From: JBMZCV01 sp049613665
GTDB lineage: Bacteria > Bacteroidota > Bacteroidia > Chitinophagales > UBA2359
DNA: 21,714 bases
Assembly: GCA_049613665.1 (NCBI GenBank)
Contig: JBMZCV010000078.1
Location: 1 to 21,714, forward strand
Direction of reading: 5' to 3'
In this document: in pieces, positions 1-8,300 of the stretch
Layout: each line of letters begins with the position of its first letter
Position numbering within the stretch: position 1 is the first letter of the stretch
Translations under genes and position numbers: made by a program
Notes under the pieces: model-generated
What the model saw: the letters and a program-made list of their open reading frames with translations, nothing else
Database searches by the model: none
Told to the model about the DNA's origin: nothing

Positions 1-102
1 CCTGTTTTATAGTTTCTTTGGCACTTTTTGGAGCGAAAAACAATATTCTTGTTATTCTTAAATTCGACAGTCCACCTTGAAGATTTAATGAGATAAATAT
101 AG

Positions 103-552
103 ATGATAAGCAAAATACAAATCAAAAATTTCAAATCTGTCGTTGATTTAACGCTAGAACTCGGCCGCCTAAATGTGTTTATAGGCGAAAATGGCTGTGG
201 AAAAACGAATATTTTAGAGGCGATAACTTGTGGTAGTATTGCGGCTGAAAATGGAAATTTGAATAATGCTTTGATGAGTTTGAAAGGAATTAGAGTAACG
301 GAAGCTCATTTAATCAAAACTGCTTTTGATATTTCAGCAAAAAAAGATGAAGTAATTGAAGTTTATCTTTTTAATGAAAAAGGAGAGTATCATATTTTTA
401 GAACAAACATAGATAAAAGAAAACAGTTGTCAAATAGTTACGGAGTAGGATCTTTAACTGAAGAAACACTGCAATATATTCAACAATATAAAGAAGAGCA
501 AAAAAACTTCATGGAGATAGTTTCTTTTTTAGGGGTTATCGGACTCATTTAG
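103..552 (+). CDS. AAA/ABC-type ATPase (AAA_21-like), N-terminal part, interrupted by a frameshift
   Basis: This is the N-terminal half of an SMC/OLD-like ATPase. It opens with the typical beta strand and 'IKNFKS' segment, and the Walker A motif GENGCGKTN lies at residues 28-36. The frame stops at 550-552, while the rest of the protein (Walker B, signature, H-switch) continues in the -1 frame from about 531 onwards. Joining the frames would give about 376 residues, with both ends looking intact. ATPases of this subfamily are commonly paired with a TOPRIM-like nuclease, and such pairs act in phage defence. The stub of that partner follows at 1331. The break could be a pseudogene mutation (loss of one base in a homopolymer), a sequencing error, or programmed frameshifting, because two in-phase slippery heptamers lie just before the stop. 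The ATPase identity is secure from the motifs. The defence role is inference. Confidence 0.8.
   Translation: MISKIQIKNFKSVVDLTLELGRLNVFIGENGCGKTNILEAITCGSIAAENGNLNNALMSLKGIRVTEAHLIKTAFDISAKKDEVIEVYLFNEKGEYHIFRTNIDKRKQLSNSYGVGSLTEETLQYIQQYKEEQKNFMEIVSFLGVIGLI
501..531 (+). other. Two in-phase -1 slippery heptamers in the ATPase gene
   Basis: Read in the upstream frame (codons start at 103+3n), A AAA AAC lies at 501-507 and T TTT TTA at 525-531. Both fit the X XXY YYZ pattern of -1 frameshift sites, and -1 is the shift needed to join the two halves of the ATPase. Slippage at either site predicts a product of 376 residues. The zero-frame stop is only 18 bases after the second heptamer. I see no obvious downstream stem-loop or upstream Shine-Dalgarno-like stimulator. 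The same homopolymer runs are also indel hot spots, so a mutation explains the data equally well. Confidence 0.4.
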
Positions 553-557
553 AAAAA

Positions 558-1232
558 ATGTTTGGCGAAGGCGTACTAGAATCCTTTTTAAACTACGCAC
601 CAGAAAATTATTTTCTAAGGCGTTTTGAGGAAGAAGGACAAATACGGCCTTTGGGCATTCGTGGCGAGGGTTTGTTTAAACACATTGTAGAAATATATAA
701 AAAACAGCCAGAATTGCTCGAAAAAATAGGCGAAAAGTTGCGGCTTATTGGCTGGTTTCAAGGCTTTGAAGTGCCTAAAGATTTGATGTTTACGGAACGT
801 CGTATCAATATCAAAGATAAATATTTGCAAGAACTAGATTTTTTTGACCAACGAAGTGCCAACGAAGGCTTTTTGTTTTTGCTATTTTATTTTACGCTTT
901 TCATTAGCCCTTTTACGCCCAAGTTTTTTGCGATAGACAATATAGACAATGCTTTAAATCCAAAACTTTGTGCCGAACTCACCAAACAATTGGCCATTTT
1001 AGCGAAAGAAAACGATAAACAAGCCATTCTCACAACACACAATCCTGCCATTTTAGACGGTTTGGACTTAACAGATGATTCTCAACGTTTGTTTACGATT
1101 TATAGAAATGCAGATGGACATACGGTAGCCAAACGTATTAAAGCACCTAAAAAAGTCAAAGGTGTAGAACCGATTAGGCTTTCGGAGGCGTATATTCGAG
1201 GATATTTAGGTGGTTTGCCTCAAAATTTTTAA
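558..1232 (+). CDS. AAA/ABC-type ATPase, C-terminal part in the -1 frame
   Basis: This is the C-terminal half of the ATPase that begins at 103. The first ATG of the fragment is at 558, but homologous-looking sequence already starts in this frame at about 531 (RGYRTHLEK), so 558 is probably not a real start. Visible motifs are a signature-like 'RSANEGFLFLL' (residues 99-109), the Walker B strand 'KFFAIDNIDNALNP' (122-135), where Asn stands at the place of the usual acidic residue after IDx, and the H-switch 'TTHNP' (159-163). From memory of this subfamily, ID-N-I and the ending 'GYLGGLPQNF' are its normal features, so the C-terminus is complete. The stop codon TAA at 1230-1232 lies inside the left end of a dispersed repeat. 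Without the N-terminal Walker A this fragment cannot be an ATPase on its own. Confidence 0.75.
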   Translation: MFGEGVLESFLNYAPENYFLRRFEEEGQIRPLGIRGEGLFKHIVEIYKKQPELLEKIGEKLRLIGWFQGFEVPKDLMFTERRINIKDKYLQELDFFDQRSANEGFLFLLFYFTLFISPFTPKFFAIDNIDNALNPKLCAELTKQLAILAKENDKQAILTTHNPAILDGLDLTDDSQRLFTIYRNADGHTVAKRIKAPKKVKGVEPIRLSEAYIRGYLGGLPQNF

Positions 1233-1300
1233 GTGCCAAGCACTATTTAATAAAAGCTAATTTGCACTAACGAATTTTAGAAAAATGTGTTAGCGTCCAC
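1229..1300 (+). repeat. Dispersed repeat, copy A (left about 70 bases)
   Basis: First of five copies of a roughly 105-base intergenic repeat. It begins TTAAGTGCCAAGCACT with the perfect small hairpin AGTGC-CAA-GCACT. A GCACTAACG / TGTGTTAGCG pair follows, matching the second imperfect stem of the family. After about 1300 the similarity to the other copies fades. The stop codon of the ATPase gene is inside its first bases. It occupies the gap between the ATPase and its nuclease stub. Confidence 0.7.
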
Positions 1301-1330
1301 CCAAAAACTAAAAAAACTCTGAATAATAAA

Positions 1331-1426
1331 ATGGCAGATTTAACTTATGGCATTATCAGCGAAGGGCCAACTGACCAAGTTGTGTTGAAAAATATTTTGT
1401 TTAGCCGCTCAAAATCCGAGTTTTGA
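1331..1426 (+). pseudogene. Truncated TOPRIM-like nuclease partner of the ATPase (31 codons)
   Basis: A short frame starts with ATG 98 bases after the ATPase stop and ends in TGA at 1424-1426. Residues 7-24 read GIISEGPTDQVVLKNILF. The E-G-P-T-D after a hydrophobic strand is the first TOPRIM motif (hhxEGxxD), as found in OLD-family and ATPase-linked nucleases, and genes with this start often sit behind ATPases of this type. Everything after the first strand and helix is missing. After the stop another frame runs to 1475 (FMLALEEKILHIST) and could be the original C-terminus left by an internal deletion, but that is a guess. The gene cannot make a working nuclease, so the pair is very probably dead. 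Confidence 0.6.
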
Positions 1427-1464
1427 GATTTTTATGTTAGCATTGGAAGAAAAAATATTACACA

Positions 1465-1530
1465 TTAGCACTTAAAAGCAATTCCTACAAAACTATAAAA
1501 GCTTTGTAGGAATTATCATTTAAGTGCTAA
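1465..1530. terminator. Nested inverted repeat, probable two-way transcription terminator
   Basis: The inner arms (1480-1491 and 1503-1514) are a perfect 12-base stem around an 11-base loop, AATTCCTACAAA against TTTGTAGGAATT. The outer arms (1465-1476 and 1519-1530) form a second perfect 12-base pairing, TTAGCACTTAAA against TTTAAGTGCTAA, separated from the inner stem by 3 to 4 unpaired bases per side. The right outer arm is the left end of repeat copy B, so the left outer arm is an inverted fragment of the same repeat. The position after the decayed ATPase pair and facing purN fits a terminator, although the T-run is weak. Confidence 0.5.
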
Positions 1531-1625
1531 GTACCTATTTAATAAACGGCCGATTCGTTGCTAACGCATAGATGTTTAGCGTGTTAGCTTCAACGAGATG
1601 TATATTTATTTTTGTTTGATTACTT
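1520..1625 (+). repeat. Dispersed repeat, copy B
   Basis: Nearly full-length copy of the family: TTAAGTGCTAAG at the left, the imperfect stem GCTAACGC / GCGTGTTAGC in the middle (about 1559-1587), and TGATTACTTA at the right, ending at the stop codon of purN, which is on the other strand. The first hairpin of the family (AGTGC/GCACT) is degraded here. At 1607-1614 it carries TATTTTTG, a match to the Bacteroidota -7 box, with TTAG (one mismatch to TTTG) exactly 19 bases upstream. If active, this would read antisense into purN. Confidence 0.7.
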
Positions 1626-2208
1626 AGTTTTGCTCAAACAAATCTCTCAAAACCTCGCTATAAAACCAATGTTCTGTTTTCAATCCACGGATTTCTACTT
1701 CCTCTAGCGATTGCACATCGTTTAAATCTACCGTTTGTTGAGCGATAATTTCGCCTGTATCAACACCTTCATTCACAAAATGCACCGTAATACATGTTTG
1801 CTTTCGTTTGGTATCAAACGCCCATTCATAAGCGTGCAAACCCTGATGCAATCGAGTGTCGGCAGGATGAATATTGATAATTTTTTTTGCAAAATATCGA
1901 GTAAAAAGCGGCGACAAAATACGCATATAGCCAGCCAAAACGATATAATCTAAATTGAAAGTTTCTACGAAATCAATCACTTGTTGGTCGAAAGTCTGTC
2001 TTTTTTTGCCTTTCGAACCAATAAAAGCCGTTTTAATGCCCATTTCGCTGGCTGTTTGCAGGCCTTTTGCGGCTGCTTTATTAGAGAACACCAATACAAT
2101 TTCGCAGCAGTTTTTTAAAATACCATTTTGTGCTTGTTCGGCAATGGCTTTCATATTGCTGCCACGACCAGAAATGAAAATAGCGATTCGTTTTTTAGAA
2201 TGAGTCAT
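1624..2208 (-). CDS. purN: Phosphoribosylglycinamide formyltransferase PurN
   Basis: Transfers the formyl group of 10-formyltetrahydrofolate to glycinamide ribonucleotide, the third step of purine synthesis, in the cytoplasm. The 194-residue length is typical. Residues 8-22 (IAIFISGRGSNMKAI) form the phosphate-binding loop. Asn112, His114 and Asp150 have the same spacing as the E. coli catalytic Asn106-His108-Asp144. The loop after the catalytic His, HPADTRLHQGLHAYEW, differs from the E. coli HPSLLP form, but I recall it from other bacterial members. An upstream in-frame ATG at 2241 exists but lies inside a promoter -7 box (2239-2246), so ATG 2208 is the better start. The PBP gene upstream ends 45 bases away on the same strand, but purN seems to have its own promoter. 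Repeat copy B touches its stop codon. Confidence 0.92.
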   Translation of the reverse strand: MTHSKKRIAIFISGRGSNMKAIAEQAQNGILKNCCEIVLVFSNKAAAKGLQTASEMGIKTAFIGSKGKKRQTFDQQVIDFVETFNLDYIVLAGYMRILSPLFTRYFAKKIINIHPADTRLHQGLHAYEWAFDTKRKQTCITVHFVNEGVDTGEIIAQQTVDLNDVQSLEEVEIRGLKTEHWFYSEVLRDLFEQN

Positions 2209-2238
2209 GTATAAAAGTCTAGTTGTTGCTAAAAAACG

Positions 2239-2267
2239 CAAAGATAGCTAAATTTAATCACGGCCAA
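2239..2267 (-). promoter_or_regulatory. Probable purN promoter (Bacteroidota type)
   Basis: On the minus strand, TTG (2267-2265) is followed after 18 bases by TATCTTTG (2246-2239), a full match to the Bacteroidota -7 consensus TAnnTTTG. The predicted transcript start is near 2232, about 24 bases before the chosen ATG at 2208. The promoter overlaps the end of the PBP gene (stop at 2254-2256), so purN can be expressed independently. It also argues against the upstream ATG at 2241. Confidence 0.5.
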
Positions 2268-4788
2268 TGCCAAAACCTTTACCCAATTTTTTCCAAAAGC
2301 CTTCTTTTTCTTTGTTTTTGGGTTCTACTTTTTTCCGTTTTGTTTTTCGTCCTCTTTCTTCTTTTCTTTCTTGGCTTCGGCTTTTGGGTTTCACTTTTAC
2401 ACGACCATTTTTGGTATTTTGCCTTGGAATAAACGTTGTTCCTCCTTTATTCGGATTTGTATTATTTCCTCCACCATCATAAATAACTGTTGTGCTGTTG
2501 TCATAATAGTTTTCTGGAATATAAAAGGGGCATTCCATCAGAGCTAAGTCCGAGTCGTTAGGGTTTTTGAAAGTGCCAGGCCGCTTGCTACCATACAAAT
2601 CAACATCTTTATAGACTTTATCCATAAATTTGCCCCAAATCGGCAAAGCCATATTTGCACCTTGCCCAAGACCAATATCTCGAAAACGTACGCTTCTGTT
2701 TTCGCCACCAACCCAAACACCACCTACGAGTTCGGGCGTAAAGCCGATAAACCAACCATCTGTTTGATTTTGTGTAGTGCCTGTTTTTCCTGCTATTTCG
2801 TTGGTCAAATTGTAGCGGTATCGCAAGCGTCTTCCTGTGCCGCTATCTACTACGGCTTCCATCATTTTGGTCATTTGCAAAGCTACTTTTTCTTCCATTG
2901 CTTGGCCACGATAGCGATAATAGGGTGCTTTTGCTTCAAATAGTTTACGGCCATTTTTGTCTGCTACTTTTTTCAGATAAAAAGGAGGCGATTTATATCC
3001 ACCATTTGCAAACACACAATAAGCACTTACCATTTCTTGCAAGGTGAGTTCGGCAGTTCCTAGTGCTATTGATGGCAACTCTGGCAAGTCGCTCACAATA
3101 CCCATTTTTTTTGCCAAATTGACAACACTTTCTATACCTGCTTCAAAAATAAGCTGTACCGAAACGGTATTGACAGAGTTGGCCAAAGCACCTTGCAAAG
3201 AATACTCACCACCATATTTGTTATCAGCATTTTTTGGTGTCCAATCGTCGTAGGCTTCATACGAAATAGAATCGTTGTCGTAATAATCGCATGGATAAGC
3301 ACCTTCTTGCAAAGCAGCAGCATAAACAATAGGCTTGAAAGTAGAACCTACTTGTCGTTTTGAGTCGCTGACATGGTCAAATTTGAAATGCTTGTGCGTA
3401 ATTCCTCCTACCCAAGCAACAACTTCGCTCGAAAGCGGATCCATAGCCATAAAGCCAGCATTCAAAAACATTTGATAATAAATAACCGAATCTAGCGGCG
3501 ACATGGTGCGTTCTTGCGTTTGTTCGCTATTCCAAGCGAAAACATCCATTTTTACTGGTTTTTTAAAAACTGCATCAATGTATGAAGGCGATTTTCCACT
3601 AGCTTTTAATTTTTTATATCTATCAGAAGATTTTTTAGCATTCTCAACAATAGCATTATCTGTTCCCCAAGGCTTGCGGCCACTCCAATGTGTGAAAAAA
3701 TCTTTTTGTAGAGTTGTCATATGTTCTTCTACTGCTTTTTCGGCATGAGCCTGCATTTTGGAGTCGATAGTCGTATAAATTTTCAAACCATCGGTATATA
3801 AATTGTACTTTGTGCCGTCCGATTTTGGGTTTTTCTTACACCAATCTTTCAATTCTTTTTTCAAAAAATCTCGAAAATAAGGAGCTAAACCTTCACTTTG
3901 CGACTTATTGTTATATTTCAAATCCAAAGGTCTTTTTTTCCACTCAGCAGCTTCAGCAGGTTTGGTATATTCTGCTTTTACCATTTGCTCAATAACGACA
4001 TTTCGTCTCACTTTCGATTTTTCTGGAAACAAACGAGGACTATATGAGTAAGTTGCTTTTAGCATTCCGACCAAAGTAGCAGCTTGATGTGGTTTTATTT
4101 CTTTTGGAGTAGTGCTAAAAAAACGCTCAGTTGCTGTACCAATTCCGTAGGCTCTTTCGCCAAAAGAAACCGTATTCAGATATAAAGCTAAGATGTCACG
4201 TTTAGAATAAACACGTTCCAAACGTTTTGCGATAATGGCTTCTTTTACCTTATTTACAGGCATAGACAAGAGAGAATAATCTTCTCGAGCATATAAATTT
4301 TTAATCAACTGCTGGCTAATCGTGCTTCCACCGCCTGCACCTTGATTGAGCAAAATAGTTTTTATCAATACTCGAAACATACTTCGAGTATCTACGCCTT
4401 TGTGCTTGAAAAAACGAACATCTTCCGTTGCTACCAAAGCATTGATGATGTGTGGCGAAATATCTTTGTAAGGTACATTGCTTCTGTTTTCTGTAAAATA
4501 TTTGCCCAACAAAACGCCATCAGCAGCATATACTTCAGAAGCTACTGAGTTGTTTATCAAATTGAGGTCAGCCGTAGTAGGTAGCTTGCCAAATGCTCCG
4601 CCAAGTACGGCAAAATAGAAACCGAAAATAGCAAAAATGCCTAAAAAAAATAAAATGCCAGAGATGATAACTGCTTTCATAAAAAAAGTCAAGTCTTTGA
4701 ACTTCTGGAACATGCCTTTTTTTGTTGATGAAGGTGGTTTGTTGTTGTTATTGGAAGAGTTAGGGTAGAGTATTTTGGTTTTAGTCAT
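2254..4788 (-). CDS. Class A penicillin-binding protein (PBP1A-like transglycosylase/transpeptidase)
   Basis: Bifunctional peptidoglycan synthase anchored in the inner membrane with its enzymes in the periplasm. Order of parts in 844 residues: a cytoplasmic Asn/Lys-rich N-tail, a membrane helix at about 37-60, and the glycosyltransferase 51 domain at about 90-270 with ATEDVRFF (catalytic Glu122), GGSTISQQ (153-160) and KRDILALYLN (196-205). The transpeptidase domain follows with STFK (Ser482, Lys485), SVN (538-540) and KTG (668-670). All catalytic motifs are present. The C-terminal 60 residues are unusually basic, Lys/Arg-rich and low in complexity; their role is unknown. The gene stands upstream of purN on the same strand and divergent from the restriction gene at 5317. 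The start at 4788 places the N-terminus as expected for the family. Bacteroidota genes of this kind are often called pbp1a or mrcA. Confidence 0.95.
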   Translation of the reverse strand: MTKTKILYPNSSNNNNKPPSSTKKGMFQKFKDLTFFMKAVIISGILFFLGIFAIFGFYFAVLGGAFGKLPTTADLNLINNSVASEVYAADGVLLGKYFTENRSNVPYKDISPHIINALVATEDVRFFKHKGVDTRSMFRVLIKTILLNQGAGGGSTISQQLIKNLYAREDYSLLSMPVNKVKEAIIAKRLERVYSKRDILALYLNTVSFGERAYGIGTATERFFSTTPKEIKPHQAATLVGMLKATYSYSPRLFPEKSKVRRNVVIEQMVKAEYTKPAEAAEWKKRPLDLKYNNKSQSEGLAPYFRDFLKKELKDWCKKNPKSDGTKYNLYTDGLKIYTTIDSKMQAHAEKAVEEHMTTLQKDFFTHWSGRKPWGTDNAIVENAKKSSDRYKKLKASGKSPSYIDAVFKKPVKMDVFAWNSEQTQERTMSPLDSVIYYQMFLNAGFMAMDPLSSEVVAWVGGITHKHFKFDHVSDSKRQVGSTFKPIVYAAALQEGAYPCDYYDNDSISYEAYDDWTPKNADNKYGGEYSLQGALANSVNTVSVQLIFEAGIESVVNLAKKMGIVSDLPELPSIALGTAELTLQEMVSAYCVFANGGYKSPPFYLKKVADKNGRKLFEAKAPYYRYRGQAMEEKVALQMTKMMEAVVDSGTGRRLRYRYNLTNEIAGKTGTTQNQTDGWFIGFTPELVGGVWVGGENRSVRFRDIGLGQGANMALPIWGKFMDKVYKDVDLYGSKRPGTFKNPNDSDLALMECPFYIPENYYDNSTTVIYDGGGNNTNPNKGGTTFIPRQNTKNGRVKVKPKSRSQERKEERGRKTKRKKVEPKNKEKEGFWKKLGKGFGIGRD

Positions 4789-5086
4789 TGTAGCTATTAG
4801 TTTGTTTATAGAAAATTAGACGGATTAGGCTTGTTTTGTCATGTCCATTTTTATTAGACACTATTGTAACGCTAAAGTAAAATAAAAAGTTAGGTTTTTC
4901 TAAAAAGTAGTACTATTTTTTATGAGTTTGTGTATGCTTTTGTTTTTTTTAGTAAAAAGCCTATATTTAAACAATGATGAACAAGAATAGTAAGTGTCAG
5001 TTAGGTATTTTTTTTGGCAAAAATGGCCGATAAACACTAAAAAAAGTCTTTTTTTTTAACCAGCAAAAGGTCTATTTTTGTAAGGT

Positions 5087-5207
5087 ATTGATTTTTGATT
5101 TTCTTTCTTAAATAGAATATAGGTAGGAAAATAAAAATTGTGAGAAGAAGTTGTTTAATAAAAAAACCTCAAAACGTAGTGACGGACGTTTTGAGGTTTT
5201 ATTTTTT
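5087..5207 (+). ncRNA. Possible small RNA or transcribed leader upstream of the restriction gene
   Basis: A promoter-like pair (TTTT, 19 bases, TATTTTTG ending at 5080) would start a transcript near 5087, and the hairpin at 5163-5200 would end it after about 115-120 bases. No plus-strand gene lies upstream that would need this terminator. It may therefore end a short RNA, or act as an attenuator for the restriction gene that starts 110 bases further on. It is also possible that it only blocks stray transcription. No known RNA family was recognised. Confidence 0.2.
5163..5207 (+). terminator. Strong intrinsic terminator
   Basis: A perfect 15-base stem (5163-5177 against 5186-5200, core CCTCAAAACGT) with an 8-base loop, flanked by A-runs on the left and followed by ATTTTTTT on the right. 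This is a classic rho-independent terminator in the plus direction, and the A-run makes it workable on the minus strand too. It lies about 110 bases before the start of the restriction-modification gene. Confidence 0.8.
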
Positions 5208-5316
5208 TGGCGAAAATCAGAAAATATCTTTTCTATATATTGCCGATAATGTCTAATCTTTTAGTATCATTGCAAGTTTTCAGCTATTTTCAAAACTAAA
5301 AATAACGGCAATTTTA

Positions 5317-8300
5317 ATGATAACACAGAAAAATTTTAAAGAACTACTAAGAAAACTCAATTTTGAAGAAGATGGAACATTTTTTTATAAAATTTTTGCA
5401 GAAACTGATGCTTATTTGAAAGTTGATTTTAAAAACAAAAAATTAATTTATCCAGAAGATAAAGGCTTTGTAGTAAATGAAAAACAAACTTGCAATTTTT
5501 CGCAAAACGAAAACTTTGTAGTTTTTGAGTGTGTCTATCGGCTTTTTGCACAAGGCTACAAACCGAAACATATAGAGCTAGAACCCAAATGGAAACTAGG
5601 ACATGGTGCAAGCGGAGGCCGTGCCGATATTTTGGTAAAAGACAATAGCAATAAACCGTTACTGATTATTGAATGTAAAACAGCAGGAAAAGAATTTAGA
5701 AGTGCTTGGAACAAAACTTTAGCTAATGGCGGCCAACTATTTACTTATGTTGCTCAAGAGCGAAGTACGCAATTTGTGTGTTTATATGCTTCTGATTTTA
5801 TAGACAAAAGGGTTATTCCAACTTATCATCTGATTCGGCTAAAAGACAATGAACATACATTTGGCGAAACATCTCAAGCCTCGCTATTTTATGAAGATGC
5901 CAAAAAATCTAATGCAAAGGAAATTTACAGAGCGTGGAAAGATACTTATAAAAGAGATTTTACGACAAAAGGGCTATTTGAAGTAGATACGCCAGCTTAC
6001 AAAATAGGAAAAACAAATTATAGCACAAAAGACCTAAACACGATTAGCAGCAAAGACATTCAAGGAAAATATTATGAATTTGCGACTATTTTGCGGCAGC
6101 ACAATGTCTCTGGCCGTGAAAATGCTTTTGATAAATTGGTCAATTTGTTGCTCTGCAAAATTGTAGATGAAACCACCAACCCTAGAAAACTAAAATTTTA
6201 TTGGAAAGGCGTTACCGTTGATAATTATTTCGATTTGCAAGACCGTTTGCAAAAGTTGTATCAAGAAGGTATGAAAAGGTTTTTGGGCGAAGAAGTGACT
6301 TATATCGACAATGAGGCGATAGACAATGCTTTTCGTTTTTTCAAAAATGACCCAGATGCTACTAGAGATACGATAAAAAAGTTTTTTCGCCAGCTAAAAT
6401 TCTTTACCAACAGTGATTTTGCCTTTATTGATGTGCACAACGAAAAACTGTTTTATCAAAATGGTGCTGTTCTGCTCAAAATAGTGCGTATGTTGCAAGA
6501 CATTCGCCTAAAAACCAACGAAGCCAACCAATTTTTGGGCGATATGTTTGAAAGTTTTTTAGACCAAGGCATCAAACAATCTGAAGGGCAATATTTTACG
6601 CCTATGCCTATCGTGAAGTTTATTTTAAAATCTCTGCCACTAGAAAATATCATCAATCAAAACGACCAAATTCCAAAAGTGATTGATTATGCTTGCGGTG
6701 CTGGCCATTTCCTCAACGAGTATGCCCAAGAAATAAAACCCATAGTTGAGGCTCACAAAGAAACACCAATCGAAAAATATTATGCTCATACGGTAGGTAT
6801 AGAAAAAGAATATCGCCTCTCTAAAGTGGCCAAAGTGTCGGCTTTTATGTATGGACAAGACGATATCAATATCGTGTATGCCGATGCTTTGGCTCAAAAT
6901 AATACCATCAAAAACAATGACTACAATGTGCTAGTGGCCAATCCGCCATATAGCGTAAAAGGCTTTTTAGAAACTCTGCCCGACAGCGACAAGAAGAAAT
7001 ATGAACTTCTAGAAACGATTGATGAAAAAAGCTATGCCAACAACAATAGTATTGAAACGTTTTTTATTGAAAGAGCGAAACAACTGCTCAAACCGTTAGG
7101 CGTAGCAGGCATTATCGTGCCTTCGTCTATACTCACGAAAGGAAAATCTACTAGCACTTCTAAGTCCAAAAATGTGTATGTCAGCACCAGAGAAATATTG
7201 TTGAAATATTTCGATATTGTGGCTATTGCGGAGTTTGGTAGTGGCACTTTCGGCAAAACAGGCACAAATACGGTAACACTATTTTTGAGGCGAAAAAAGA
7301 AAAATCCTACAAGTGCTGACCAATATTCCAATCAAGTCAATTTTTGGTTTAATGGCGATGAAACAAAGGATATTATTTTTGAAAACCAACATTTTGTAAA
7401 AAAATATTGCCAACACCAAGAAATCACACTAGAAGATTATAAGGCTTTGTTTTATGGGGTTCTGAATGAAAATCTATTAGAAAACGATTTGTTTCAAGAG
7501 TATAAAAAAACATTTTATAAATGGAATGTCATAAAAAAACTTAAAACTCAAAAAGTATTTAAACTGCTTTCTAAAGAAAAACAAGAAGAAGAACTGCAAA
7601 AACGCTTGCTCAGATATATAGTAAATGCCGAAAAAGATAAGCTTTATTATTTTATGTTGGCGAGCCTCAATCCTCAAAAAGTGCTTATCATAAAAAGCCC
7701 TACGAAAAGCAAAGAAATAAAAGAATTTTTAGGCTATGAATGGAGTGCCGCAAAGGGAAATTCAGGTATTCAGTATATAGGCGATGATACGGCAAAAGTA
7801 GAAGTGCAAGATATTGACGAAGAAAGTCAAAAGGCTTTGAAAAAGATTTTGAGCCTAAGCCACATCAATACGCTGCTATATGACCCTAAAAATATCAATA
7901 ATTCTGAAAAAATAAATACGCTGATTGCTAAAAACTTCAATCAAGAAGACTTTGATATTCCAGAAAATCTGCAACAATATGTCAGTAAGGCAAATTTGGT
8001 AGATATGCTAGATTTTTCAAGGCCTGATTTTAATAAAAGTATAAGCCTTACGCCTAAAAAGAAAATTACTTTTGATACAAAATGGGAACTTGAGAAAATC
8101 GCAAATTTAGTAGATGCTAATAATGGCTTGTGGAAAGGCAAAAAAGCACCTTTTATAAACGTGAAAATAATTAGAAATACTAATTTTACTTTAGATGGAA
8201 AACTTGATTTGACTGATGTGGCCGAGCTTGATGTCGAAACAAAACAATATCAAACACGCAAGCTTCAAAAAGGTGATATTATCATAGAAAAATCGGGAGG

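Larger units (their letters stand above)
4789..5316. other. AT-rich intergenic region between divergent genes, with a possible short transcript
   Basis: This is the 528-base gap between the PBP gene (leftward) and the restriction gene (rightward). It is very AT-rich with long A and T runs. It holds one strong hairpin terminator (5163-5207) preceded by a possible promoter: TTTT (5050-5053), 19 bases, then TATTTTTG (5073-5080). I see no supported coding frame and no clear consensus promoter for the PBP gene. Confidence 0.5.

Noticed and set aside
1520..1625. The GCTAACGC...GCGTGTTAGC stems of the dispersed repeat as integron attC sites
   Set aside because: The core does not fit RYYYAAC / GTTRRRY, the dyad is only about 30 bases, the copies do not flank single-gene cassettes in one orientation, and there is no integrase.
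2662..2943. Plus-strand open frame of 93 codons opposite the PBP gene
   Set aside because: It is antisense to the conserved transpeptidase domain and has no recognisable motif or promoter. It is a shadow of the real gene.
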